Shown: positions 8,941 to 18,217 of the stretch, piece by piece
Layout of the letters: every line of letters starts with the position of its first letter
How positions within the stretch are numbered: the first letter of the stretch is position 1
Origin: Cupriavidus sp. EM10
GTDB lineage: Bacteria; Pseudomonadota; Gammaproteobacteria; Burkholderiales; Burkholderiaceae
NCBI RefSeq assembly: GCF_018729255.1
Contig: NZ_CP076060.1
Span: forward strand, 3,543,342-3,607,341
Direction of reading: 5' to 3'
DNA length: 64,000 nt
Program-made: the position numbers and the translations under genes
Notes under the pieces: generated by a model
Database searches by the model: none
What the model was told of the DNA's origin: nothing
Seen by the model: the letters and a program-made list of their open reading frames with translations, nothing else

Positions 8941-8969
8941 AAAGCCGACCGGCTGAACCGGTCGGCTTT
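8941..8969. terminator. Bidirectional terminator between response regulator and pckG
   Basis: Perfect 12-bp stem AAAGCCGACCGG / CCGGTCGGCTTT with loop CTGAA, A-rich on the left and T-rich on the right. Confidence 0.85.
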
Positions 8970-8994
8970 CGATACAGCCTGGATGGCCGGGCGA

Positions 8995-10832
8995 TCAGCC
9001 CAGGCGCTTGGCCAGTGCGGACTTGGTTTCCACCAGTGCCTGCGGCAGGTTGTGCTTGAGCTGGGTGAACAGTTCGTCGTGCAGGGCCAGTTCCTTCTGC
9101 CATGCATCCTGGTCGATCGACGTGACCAGGTCGAACTGCTCGGCCGTGAACGGCAGGCCGTCCCAGTTCAGGTCGGCATAGCGCGGCGACGTGCCGAACA
9201 CGTGGTCCACGCCTTCGCCACGGCCTTCCACGCGGTCGATCATCCACGACAGCACGCGCATGTTTCACCGAAGCCCGGCCACACGAAGTTGCCGTCGGCG
9301 TCCTTGCGGAACCAGTTCACGCAGTAGAACTTCGGCAGCTTGGCGCCGGCGGCTTCCAGCTTCTGGCCCAGGGCGAGCCAGTGGCCGAAGTAGTCGCTCA
9401 TGTTGTAGCCGCAGAACGGCAGCATCGCGAACGGGTCGCGGCGCACCACGCCTTGCTGGCCGGCGGCCGCGGCGGTGGTTTCCGAACCCATCGTGGCGGC
9501 CATGTACACGCCTTCGGTCCAGTTGCGGGCTTCGGTCACCAGCGGCACCGTGGTGCTGCGGCGGCCGCCGAAGATGAAGGCGTCGATGGCCACGCCAGCC
9601 GGGTTGTCCCAGTTGTCGTCGATCGATGGGCACTGCGAGGCCGGGGCCGTGAAGCGGGCGTTCGGGTGGGCGGCCTTGGCGCCGGTTTCCTTGGCGATGG
9701 CGGGCGTCCAGTCCTTGCCCTGCCAGTCGATCAGGTGCGCCGGGGCTTCCTTGGTCATGCCTTCCCACCACACGTCGCCGTCGTCGGTCAGCGCCACGTT
9801 GGTGAAGATGACGTTTTCCTTCAGGGTCGCCATCGCGTTGTAGTTGGTCTTCTCGCTCGTGCCCGGGGCCACGCCGAAGTAGCCGGCTTCGGGGTTGATC
9901 GCGTACAGGCGGCCGTCCTGGCCCGGCTTGATCCAGGCGATGTCGTCGCCGATGGTGGTGATCTTCCAGCCGTCGAAGCCCTTGGGCGGGATCAGCATGG
10001 CGAAGTTGGTCTTGCCGCAGGCCGACGGGAACGCGGCGGCCACGTGGTACTTCTTGCCCTCGGGCGAGGTCACGCCCAGGATCAGCATGTGCTCGGCCAG
10101 CCAGCCTTCGTCACGGCCCATCGTCGATGCGATGCGCAGCGCAAAGCACTTCTTGCCCAGCAGCGCGTTGCCGCCGTAGCCCGAACCGAACGACCAGATT
10201 TCACGCGATTCCGGGAAATGGACGATGTACTTGGTCGGGTTGCACGGCCAGGCCACGTCCTTCTCGCCGGCGGCCAGGGGCTTGCCCACGGTGTGGACGC
10301 ACGGCACGAACTCGCCGTCGGTGCCCAGCACGTCATACACGGCCTTGCCCATGCGGGTCATGATGCGCATGTTCACGGCGACGTACGGGGAATCGGACAG
10401 CTCCACGCCGATGTGGGCGATCGGCGAACCCAGCGGGCCCATCGAGAACGGCACCACGTACATGGTGCGGCCACGCATGCAGCCGTCGAACAGGCCGCTC
10501 AGCGTGGTACGCATCTCGGCCGGGGCGGTCCAGTTGTTGGTCGGGCCGGCGTCTTCCTTCTTCTCGGAGCAGATGAAGGTACGGTCTTCCACGCGTGCCA
10601 CATCGGACGGATCGGACAGGGCCAGGAACGAGTTCTTGCGCTTGGCCGGGTTCAGGCGCTGCATGGTGCCCGCGGCGACCATCTGCTCGCACAGGCGGTC
10701 GTATTCTTCCTGCGAGCCGTCGCACCAGTAGATCTGGTCAGGTTTGGTGAGAGAGGCGATTTCTGCGACCCAGGCGACCAGTTTCTGGTTCTTTACCCAG
10801 GTCGGCACGTTCAGTGCCGGGGTGCCTTGCAT
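8995..10832 (-). pseudogene. pckG: Phosphoenolpyruvate carboxykinase (GTP), frameshifted near 3' end
   Basis: Converts oxaloacetate plus GTP to phosphoenolpyruvate in gluconeogenesis. The GTP-type family is clear from [18 protein letters not shown] (nucleotide-binding kinase-1a loop) and the overall length: 612 residues when repaired. The frame breaks after FVWPGFGE; the correct continuation [11 protein letters not shown] lies in the -1 frame (from 9261). Adding one base to the TTT at 9263-9265 (AAA on the coding strand) restores the protein. This fits a sequence error rather than decay, because everything else is intact. The ATG at 10832 is used; a TTG at 10859 is in frame further upstream. 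It converges on the two-component operon. Confidence 0.88.
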
Positions 10833-10859
10833 GGTGGGTGGTTCATCTGACTGCTCCAA

Positions 10860-11362
10860 AGCAAAAGGGAAACCTTGTCATGTCCGATCGGCGCTGCCGG
10901 GTCTTTCGGGGAAAGTCGGACGTCGGCGCGGCCTGCCGCGTTGGGCATGGCGCACTCGCTGGATGACCGTCACATCCCGTTACAACTCGGCGACGACCGA
11001 TTCCGCGCAAATGGTCGCGGGGTCCCTGCGGCTGCGCTACAGTTGCGCTTCGCCCGCTTTTGGCGGGCGGCAGGGTCCGGTCGGACATTGTCCGGCGGCG
11101 AACAGGGGGCGGGAGCCAGGCTCGACCGCACTGTTGCGCCGCGGAGGCGGGCAAGAATACCACTGTACGGACACCCTGTTTTTTGCTGCGCAGCATTGTC
11201 TCCCCTGCCGGAATGCCAGAATGTGCCTGCGCAACCCGGCCGCGCGGATGGCCCGCGGGGACTGTCATCTGTCAATGTTGCGTCAGGGAAGTCAACAATA
11301 CTGTCGGTCGCGCGCTGATTCTGTGGCCGCGCGCACCAAGCCCCGAGGTTAAAGAGTCACCC
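10860..11362. promoter_or_regulatory. 503-bp divergent intergenic region, pckG / dehydrogenase
   Basis: No convincing coding sequence on either strand. It presumably holds both promoters; I found no consensus -35/-10 pair or clear operator that I would defend. Confidence 0.4.
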
Positions 11363-12375
11363 ATGAAGATTGCCGTTCTCGACGATTACCAGGACGCCGT
11401 ACGCAAGCTGCCGTGCTTCTCGCTGCTGGAAGGGCACGACGTGAAGGTCTTCAACAACACCGTGAAGGGCGTGGGCCAGCTGGCCGCACGGCTTTCTGAC
11501 GTGGAAGCGCTGGTCCTGATCCGCGAACGCACGCGTGTGACGCGTCAGTTGCTGGAAAAGCTGCCCAAGCTCAAGATCATCAGCCAGACCGGCCGGGCCG
11601 GCAGCCATGTCGACCTGGAAGCCTGTACCGACCGCGGCGTGGTGGTGCTGCAGGGCGTGGGATCGCCGGTGGCGCCGGCGGAACTGACCTGGGCGCTGAT
11701 CATGGCCGCCCAGCGGCGGATTCCGCAGTACGTGGCCAGCCTCAAGCATGGCGCCTGGCAGCAGTCGGGCCTGAAATCGACCACGATGCCGCCCAATTTC
11801 GGGCTGGGCCAGGTGTTGCGCGGCCAGACGCTGGGCATCTGGGCTATGGCAAGATCGGCCGCCTGCTGGCCGGCTACGGCCGGGCTTTCGGCATGAACGT
11901 GCTGGTCTGGGGCCGCGAGGCGTCGCAGCAGGGCGCCCGCGAGGACGGCCTGAACGTGGCCGAATCGGTCGAACAGCTCTTTGCCGACAGCGATGTGCTG
12001 TCGCTGCATCTGCGCCTGACCGACGAAACGCGCGGCATCGTCAAGCTGGCCGACCTGCAGCGCATGAAGCCCACCGCCCTGTTCGTCAACACCAGCCGCG
12101 CCGAGCTGATCGAGGAAAACGCGCTGGTGGCGGCGCTGAACCGCGGGCGGCCGGGCATGGCCGCCGTGGACGTGTTCGAATCCGAGCCGATCCTGCAGGG
12201 CCACGCGCTGCTGCGCATGGAAAACTGCATCTGCACGCCGCACCTTGGCTATGTGGAACGCGACAGCTACGAGTTGTACTTCCGCACGGCCTTCCAGAAC
12301 ATCCTCGACGTGCTGGGCGGCGAGCACGACAGCATCGTCAATCCGAAGGCCCTGACGCCCGCGCTCTCGCGTTGA
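11363..12375 (+). pseudogene. D-2-hydroxyacid dehydrogenase family protein, frameshifted
   Basis: NAD-dependent 2-hydroxyacid dehydrogenase (PGDH-like fold). The first frame gives MKIAVLDDYQDAVRKL through GSPVAPAELTWALIMA and GQTLGIW. The second frame resumes GYGKIGRLLAGYGRAFGMN, the NAD-binding GxGxxG helix, and runs through the catalytic-type segments RMKPTALFVNTSRAELI and CTPHLGYVERDSY to the stop. The frame is lost at GGG 11841-11843; one added G rebuilds a 337-residue protein of normal length. The substrate is not evident. The gene stands alone, divergent from pckG. The break is probably a homopolymer error. Confidence 0.85.
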
Positions 12376-12430
12376 TGCGCTGACGTTCCGAGGCTAGCCG
12401 GGACGCCCTCCGCGGCACCGGCCACCCGGC

Positions 12431-12453
12431 GCACGCCGTCCTGGCGTGCGTCT
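12431..12453 (+). terminator. Possible weak terminator
   Basis: GCACGCC-GTCCT-GGCGTGC hairpin, followed only by GTCTGTTT. It lies 55 bases after the dehydrogenase stop. Confidence 0.35.
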
Positions 12454-12578
12454 GTTTCCCCACATTTCGCGTCCTCAAACGCGCGGGCGAGCCGGTACAC
12501 TCGGCTCAAAACGTCAGCGCGTGGCACCCGCATCCGGGTGCATGCGCGCAGGCCCCGCACACGCAAGGAGGGCGTCCC

Positions 12579-13211
12579 GTGGCCGAGTTTGATCCGCGTC
12601 CCAACCCAGCCGGCGCCGGTGGCACGGCCGTCGGCCGCGTGCTGGCGATCAACGTCGGCGTGGCCCTGCCGCTGGTGGTGGCGGGGGCCGGCACCGAGGC
12701 CGTGGTCATGTCGGCCATCCGCAAGCATCCGCTGAGCACCCTGCATCATCCGATCGCCGTTGGCGTGCACCGCCTGGGACTGGCGGGCGACGAGCAGATC
12801 GACCGCACCATTCACGGCGGGCCGGGCAAGGCCGTGTACGCCTATCCGATCGAACACTACACGTGGTGGAACGCGCGCCGGCGCGAGGCCGGCGTGGAAG
12901 AGGCCGAGCGGCCGCTGGCGTTTGGCGCGCTGGGCGAAAACCTGACGATCCAGGGCCTGGTCGAGGCCTCGCTATGGGTGGGAGACCGGCTTCGCGTCGG
13001 CGAGGTCGAGCTTGTGGTGGAATCGCCACGTCGGCCCTGTTACAAGCTCAACGCGGTGATGGGCTATGCGCATGCGGTGCGCGACATGACCCGCAGCGGG
13101 TTTTCGGGCGTGTACCTGAGCGTGGCGCGGCAGGGCGTGATCCGCGCCGGCGACGACATGGTGCTGACGCCGGGACCGCGCGAGATCCCGGTAACCTGTC
13201 TGAACTTGTAA
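12579..13211 (+). CDS. MOSC domain-containing protein (YiiM-like)
   Basis: A 210-residue protein with a GTG start preceded by a strong AAGGAGG at 12564-12570. The MOSC fold is recognised from the DRTIHGGPGKAVYAYPIEHY segment, FGALGENLTIQGL, and the conserved cysteine in SPRRPCYKL. MOSC proteins carry molybdenum cofactor or sulfur; YiiM-type members reduce N-hydroxylated bases. The exact substrate here is unknown. It is a monocistronic gene with no obvious link to neighbours. Confidence 0.87.
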   Translation: MAEFDPRPNPAGAGGTAVGRVLAINVGVALPLVVAGAGTEAVVMSAIRKHPLSTLHHPIAVGVHRLGLAGDEQIDRTIHGGPGKAVYAYPIEHYTWWNARRREAGVEEAERPLAFGALGENLTIQGLVEASLWVGDRLRVGEVELVVESPRRPCYKLNAVMGYAHAVRDMTRSGFSGVYLSVARQGVIRAGDDMVLTPGPREIPVTCLNL

Positions 13212-13479
13212 ACGGCGCACGTTGCCGGAGCCAGCGTTAGTCCCAAGTTGAGTCGTCACGTATTTCTGCTAATGTTTTGCTTTCGATACAAGCAATTCGA
13301 CCGCCCCCTCCTCACTGGGCCAGACATCCTTCGCCGACGATGCTGTAATGGCTTGTAATACATCGCACTTTGCCTAGAACGGGCGATGCGGTACTAGTAG
13401 CGATTTGCGCGGGCACGACCGGATCCAAGAAGCCGGAGCCATTTGGGGAGCGCGCCATGCGGCATTTGAGGGTCCTCAC

Positions 13480-14733
13480 ATGAAATCAGACGGGATCGAC
13501 CAGCCGAAAGGCTTCGTCGATGGCAACTGGAGCGCGTCCACTTCGACGGGACGCGGCCGCACATCGCCCTGGGTGGCCATTGCAGGGCTGGTGGTACTGG
13601 CCCTGGCAGGGTGGTTTGGCTGGAAAACCTGGCTGGCACCGAAGCCAGCCGCCAAGGGCCCGGCCGTGACCACCGTGAGCACCGCCGTGGTCAGGCAATC
13701 CGACGTACCGGTGGAAGTCACCGCCAACGGCACCGTGACGGCGATGCAGACCGTGGACGTGCGTCCGCAGGTTTCCAGCACCGTGCGCACCGTGCACATC
13801 AAGGAAGGCCAGTCCGTGAAGCCGGGCGACCTGCTGTTCACGCTGGACACGCGCATGGACGAGGCCAATCTGGCGAAGGCGCGCGCCCAGCTGATGCGCG
13901 ACCAGGCCGATCTGTCCGATGCGCGCCGCACGCTGGCCCGCAGCCAGGAGCTGCTGCAGCGCAATTTCATCTCGCGCAGCGCCGTGGATACCGCCCAGGC
14001 CAAGGTCGACGGCTTCGAAGCCACGATCCGCGCCGACCAGGCCGCCATCGAGGCCAGCCAGGTGGCCATCAGCTACGGACAGATCCGCGCCACCATCGGC
14101 GGCCGTACCGGGGTGATCAACGTATTCCCCGGCTCGCTGGTGACGCCGGCCAATACCACCACGACGCCCGCGATGGTGACGGTGGCCCAGATCGCGCCGA
14201 TCACGGTCATGTTCACGCTGCCAGAGCGCCAGCTGGCGTCGCTGCGCGAAGCGCTGCAGGCAGGCCCGGTGACGGTGTCCGCGCAGCCCAACGACGGCAA
14301 TCCGGCGCCGGTCAGCGGCAAGATCACGTTTGTCGACAATACCGTGGATCCGCAGTACGGCAGCATCCGCGTCAAGGCGACATTCCCCAACGACGAGCAC
14401 CGGCTCTGGCCCGGCACCTACGCCAACGTGAATGCGACGGTTCAGGTGCTGAAGAATGCGCTGAGCGTGCCGCCGCAGGCCGTGGTGACGGGGCCTGAAG
14501 GCCGCTTCGTCTATACCGTGCAGCCCGACAGCAAGGTGGCGCGCGTGCCGGTCAAGGTGGTGGTGACCACTGCCGCCGCCGCCGTGGTGGAAGGCGTGCA
14601 GCCGGGCGCCCGCGTGGTGACCGAGGGCGCGCAGAACCTGCGGCCGGGCACGCTGGTACGCGAGGCCGCCGCGCGCGGGGCTTCGGCGCCTGCCGCAGCG
14701 GCGCCAGCATCGACCAACAGCGGCGGGCACTGA
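13480..14733 (+). CDS. RND efflux periplasmic adaptor (membrane fusion protein)
   Basis: A 417-residue membrane fusion protein. The start is placed at ATG 13480; a possible TTG at 13405 adds unrelated sequence. It has one N-terminal membrane anchor (about residues 28-50), a lipoyl/barrel-sandwich half (VRPQVSSTVRTVHIKEGQSVKPGDLLFTLD), an alpha-hairpin, the second lipoyl half (SYGQIRATIGGRTGVINVFPGSLV) and beta-barrel segments. The sequence style is MdtA-like. It sits four bases before the inner-membrane pump and forms a two-gene operon without an outer-membrane factor, so it would need to borrow one such as the OprM-like protein at 31495. Confidence 0.92.
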   Translation: MKSDGIDQPKGFVDGNWSASTSTGRGRTSPWVAIAGLVVLALAGWFGWKTWLAPKPAAKGPAVTTVSTAVVRQSDVPVEVTANGTVTAMQTVDVRPQVSSTVRTVHIKEGQSVKPGDLLFTLDTRMDEANLAKARAQLMRDQADLSDARRTLARSQELLQRNFISRSAVDTAQAKVDGFEATIRADQAAIEASQVAISYGQIRATIGGRTGVINVFPGSLVTPANTTTTPAMVTVAQIAPITVMFTLPERQLASLREALQAGPVTVSAQPNDGNPAPVSGKITFVDNTVDPQYGSIRVKATFPNDEHRLWPGTYANVNATVQVLKNALSVPPQAVVTGPEGRFVYTVQPDSKVARVPVKVVVTTAAAAVVEGVQPGARVVTEGAQNLRPGTLVREAAARGASAPAAAAPASTNSGGH

Positions 14734-14737
14734 GACC

Positions 14738-17700
14738 ATGTCGCTGTCCGAGCTCTGTATCCGCCGGCCCGTGATGACGGTGCTGCTGTGCCTGGCCGTC
14801 ATCGTCACGGGCATCGTGCTGTATCCGACCATCCCGATTGCCGCCCTGCCCAGCTTCAACTCGCCCGTGATCCAGGTCACGGCCACGCTGCCCGGCGCCA
14901 GCCCCGAGACCATGGCCGCTTCCGTGGCCACGCAGCTGGAAAAGCAGTTCGCGACGATCCCGGGCGTGACCGTGATCAGCTCGTCGAACACGCTCGGCAA
15001 TTCGAGCATCACGATCGAATTCAACAGCGACCGCAATATCGACGACGCGGCCGTGGATGTGCAGGCGGCCCTGTTCCGCGCCCAGCGGTCGCTGCCGATC
15101 GAGATGACGGTGCCGCCGTCGTACCGCAAGGTGAACCCCGCCGATGCGCCGGTGATCCTGCTGGCCATCAACTCGCCGTCGATGAGCCTGGGCGAGCTGA
15201 ACGCCTTTGGCGACAACCTGATCTCGCCCACGCTGGCCACGCTGCCCGGCGTGGCGCAGGTGCAGATCTTCGGGCAGAAGCGGTTCTCGGTGCGCGTGCG
15301 CGCCCACCCCGATGCGCTGGCCGCCCGTGGCATGACGCTCGACGAACTGGCCACGGCGCTGAACCGCGCCAACGCCAACACGCCCGTGGGTACGCTGGAC
15401 GGCGCGCGCCAGACGCTGACCATCCAGGCCAACCGCCAGATGACGAACGCCGACGCGTTCCGCAACATCATCGTGGCCAGCCAGCCCAGCGGCGCCGTGG
15501 TGCGGCTGTCCGACGTGGCCGACGTGGAAGACAGCGTCGAGACGATCAAGACCGGCAGCTGGCTCAACAACGAGCGGTCGATCGTGCTGGCCGTGCTGCG
15601 CCAGCCGGACGCCAACACGGTGGCCGTGGTCGATGGCATCAAGGGCGCGCTGCCGCGCCTGGTGCAGCAAATGCCGCAGTCGGTCAACGTGAGCGTGGTG
15701 AACGACCGCTCGAACTCCATCCGCGAGTCGATCCACGACGTGCAGTTCACGCTGGCGCTGACCGTGGCGCTGGTGGTGATGGTGATCTTCCTGTTCCTGC
15801 GCCGCGCGGCCGCCACGCTGATTCCTACCGTGTCGCTGCCGATTTCGCTGATCGGCACCGTGGCGCTGATGAAGGCGTTCGGCTACAGCCTGGACAACGT
15901 GTCGCTGCTGGCCATCACGCTGGCCGTGGGCCTGGTGGTCGACGACGCCATCGTGATGCTCGAGAACATCGTGCGCCACATCGAGGAAGGCGTGCCGCCG
16001 CTCAAGGCCGCGCTGGTGGGATCGCGCGAGATGGGTTTCACGATCCTGTCGATCTCGATCTCGCTGGTGGCCGTGTTCATCCCGATCTTCTTCATGCCGG
16101 GCGTGATCGGCCTGCTGTTCCACGAGTTTGCGGCGGTGGTGTCGCTGTCGATCCTGGTGTCGGCGCTGGTGTCGCTGACGCTGATCCCGATGCTGTGCGC
16201 GCGCTTCCTGTCGGCCGAGAACGTGCCGGTGGACGAATCGCAGCATACCTACGGAGATCACGCCGCCGGTGCTGCCGCGCATCGCGTGCAGCAGAAGCAG
16301 ACCATCGGCCTGCGCGCCACGCAGTGGTTCGAGGACCTCTTCGAATGGACGCTGCACAAGTACGCGCGGGGGCTGGACTGGTGCCTGGCGCACCGGCGGG
16401 TGGTGCTGGCGGCGGCGGGTTTGACGTTCGTGCTGACGGCGGTGCTGTTCGTGAAGATTCCCAAAGGCTTCTTCCCCGAAGAAGACATCGGCCAGATCCA
16501 GGTCAACGCCGAAGGCCCGCAGGACATCTCGTTCGATGCGATGTCCGAGCGCCTGCGCGATGCCGCCGAGCGCATTCGTGCGAATCCGGCCGTGAGGAGC
16601 GTGGTGGCGTCGATTGGCGGCGGCCCGTCGCCGGCCATCAACACGGGCCGCATGTTCGTGGAACTGAAGCCGCTGGGCGAGCGCCCCAAGATGCCGCAGG
16701 TGGTCGAATCTTTGCGCCGCGACGTTTCGGGCGTGCCTGGCCTGCAGGTGTATTTCTCGCCGGTGCAGAACCTGCGCCTGGGCGGCCGCCAGAGCAAGAG
16801 CCGCTACCAGTACACGCTGCAGAGCGTGAAGCCGGGCCAGCTGCAGGAATTCAGCGACAAGCTGATGGCGAAGATGCGCGCCGAGCCGGTGTTCCGCGAC
16901 GTGACCAGCGATTCGCAGCAGTCGGGCCTGGAGGCGCAGCTGACCATCGACCGCGACAAGGCCAATGCGATGGGCGTGCAGATGCAGGACGTGCGCGCCG
17001 CGCTGTACACGGCGTTCGGCGAGCGCCAGGTGTCGACGATCTACACGCCGATCGACAACTACTACGTGATCCTGACCGCCGCCGACGTCGACCGCGTGGA
17101 CGAGACGGCGTTCTCCAAGCTCTACGTGCGCAGCAAGACCGGGCAGATGGTGCCGGTGTCGGCGTTTGCCACGACCGAGCGCCGCGTGGGCCCGATTGCC
17201 GTGAACCACCAGGGCCAGCTGCCGTCGGTGACGGTGTCGTTCAACCTGGCCCCCGGCGCGGCGCTGGGCGATGCGTCGAAGCTGATCAACAGCTACAGCC
17301 GCGAGATCGAGATGCCGTCGTCGATCTTCACCAGCTGGGGTGGCGACGCGGCCGTGTTCCAGTCGTCGCAAGCCACGCAGGTGGTGCTGCTGGTGGCGGC
17401 CATCGCGGTCATCTACACGCTGCTGGGCGTGCTGTACGAAAGCTACATCCACCCGCTGACCATCCTGGCCGGCCTGCCGTCGGCGGCCATCGGCGCGTTG
17501 CTGACGCTGTTCATCTTCAACGTCGAACTGTCGCTGATTGCAACAATCGGCGTGCTGATGCTGATCGGCATCGTCAAGAAGAACGCGATCATGATGATCG
17601 ACTTCGCGCTGGCCGCGCAGCGCGAGCAGGGCATGGCGCCGAGCAAGGCGATCCGGCAGGCATGCCTGCTGCGGTTCCGCCCGATCATGATGACCACCTT

Positions 17701-17935
17701 CGCCGCCGTGATGGGTGCCCTGCCGCTGGCGCTGGGCCTGGGCGCCGGCGCTGAACTGCGCCAGCCGCTGGGCCTGGCCGTGGTGGGTGGCCTGCTGTTC
17801 TCGCAGGTCATCACGCTGTTCATTACGCCGGTGATCTACCTGGCGCTGGACCGCTATTCGGGCACCGGCCCGCTGCAGATCGACGCCGAAGGCAACCGGC
17901 TGGACGAGAAGCAGCCCGAGGCGGTTGCTCACTGA
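14738..17935 (+). CDS. RND efflux inner-membrane transporter (MdtB/MdtC-like)
   Basis: A 1065-residue proton-driven multidrug pump of the HAE1/AcrB superfamily with 12 predicted membrane helices and two large periplasmic loops. The N-terminus MSLSELCIRRPVMTVLLCL and the proton-relay Asp402/Asp403 in GLVVDDAIVMLENI are diagnostic. Compared with AcrB-type pumps its N-terminus and loops look more like the MdtB/MdtC/MuxB group. It has a Gln/His-rich insertion (about residues 500-525) between the two halves. The substrate range cannot be read from sequence. Confidence 0.93.
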   Translation: MSLSELCIRRPVMTVLLCLAVIVTGIVLYPTIPIAALPSFNSPVIQVTATLPGASPETMAASVATQLEKQFATIPGVTVISSSNTLGNSSITIEFNSDRNIDDAAVDVQAALFRAQRSLPIEMTVPPSYRKVNPADAPVILLAINSPSMSLGELNAFGDNLISPTLATLPGVAQVQIFGQKRFSVRVRAHPDALAARGMTLDELATALNRANANTPVGTLDGARQTLTIQANRQMTNADAFRNIIVASQPSGAVVRLSDVADVEDSVETIKTGSWLNNERSIVLAVLRQPDANTVAVVDGIKGALPRLVQQMPQSVNVSVVNDRSNSIRESIHDVQFTLALTVALVVMVIFLFLRRAAATLIPTVSLPISLIGTVALMKAFGYSLDNVSLLAITLAVGLVVDDAIVMLENIVRHIEEGVPPLKAALVGSREMGFTILSISISLVAVFIPIFFMPGVIGLLFHEFAAVVSLSILVSALVSLTLIPMLCARFLSAENVPVDESQHTYGDHAAGAAAHRVQQKQTIGLRATQWFEDLFEWTLHKYARGLDWCLAHRRVVLAAAGLTFVLTAVLFVKIPKGFFPEEDIGQIQVNAEGPQDISFDAMSERLRDAAERIRANPAVRSVVASIGGGPSPAINTGRMFVELKPLGERPKMPQVVESLRRDVSGVPGLQVYFSPVQNLRLGGRQSKSRYQYTLQSVKPGQLQEFSDKLMAKMRAEPVFRDVTSDSQQSGLEAQLTIDRDKANAMGVQMQDVRAALYTAFGERQVSTIYTPIDNYYVILTAADVDRVDETAFSKLYVRSKTGQMVPVSAFATTERRVGPIAVNHQGQLPSVTVSFNLAPGAALGDASKLINSYSREIEMPSSIFTSWGGDAAVFQSSQATQVVLLVAAIAVIYTLLGVLYESYIHPLTILAGLPSAAIGALLTLFIFNVELSLIATIGVLMLIGIVKKNAIMMIDFALAAQREQGMAPSKAIRQACLLRFRPIMMTTFAAVMGALPLALGLGAGAELRQPLGLAVVGGLLFSQVITLFITPVIYLALDRYSGTGPLQIDAEGNRLDEKQPEAVAH

Positions 17936-18060
17936 CTGACATCGAGAGCGCGTCCTCTTCCCGGGCGGAAGGGGGCGCAGCCTCCCACGCAGTTCTCCCT
18001 CCCTTAAAAACCCCAGGCCGCGACAGCCTTTCATGTCGGGTACTTGTCTTGCACCCCACA

Positions 18061-18079
18061 AACGAGAATAATTCTCGTT
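18061..18079. promoter_or_regulatory. Fur box upstream of the haem-type receptor
   Basis: Perfect 19-bp inverted repeat AACGAGAATAATTCTCGTT, 8-bp arms around TAA, closely matching the known GAGAATAATTCTC core of Fur-binding sites. It lies 138 bases before the receptor start, so iron-repressed expression of the operon is expected. Confidence 0.85.
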
Positions 18080-18217
18080 TTCAACGGCGACGCCCGCAAA
18101 AATCATAAAAAGGCGCGCCGGTCGTACGTCAGCCAGCCCATCGCCCCTCGGTGCCCGGACATTCGTGCCGGACGCCGCCGCCAGCCAGCGTTTCGCAGTC
18201 TTTTAAGGGGAAATCCA

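Noticed and set aside
17936..18060. Terminator after the MdtB-like gene
   Set aside because: Only imperfect GC-rich pairing and no T tract.
14552..18106. 1184-codon open frame antisense to the RND pump genes
   Set aside because: Arg/His/Gln-rich shadow frame of high-GC coding DNA; the plus-strand pump genes are unmistakable.
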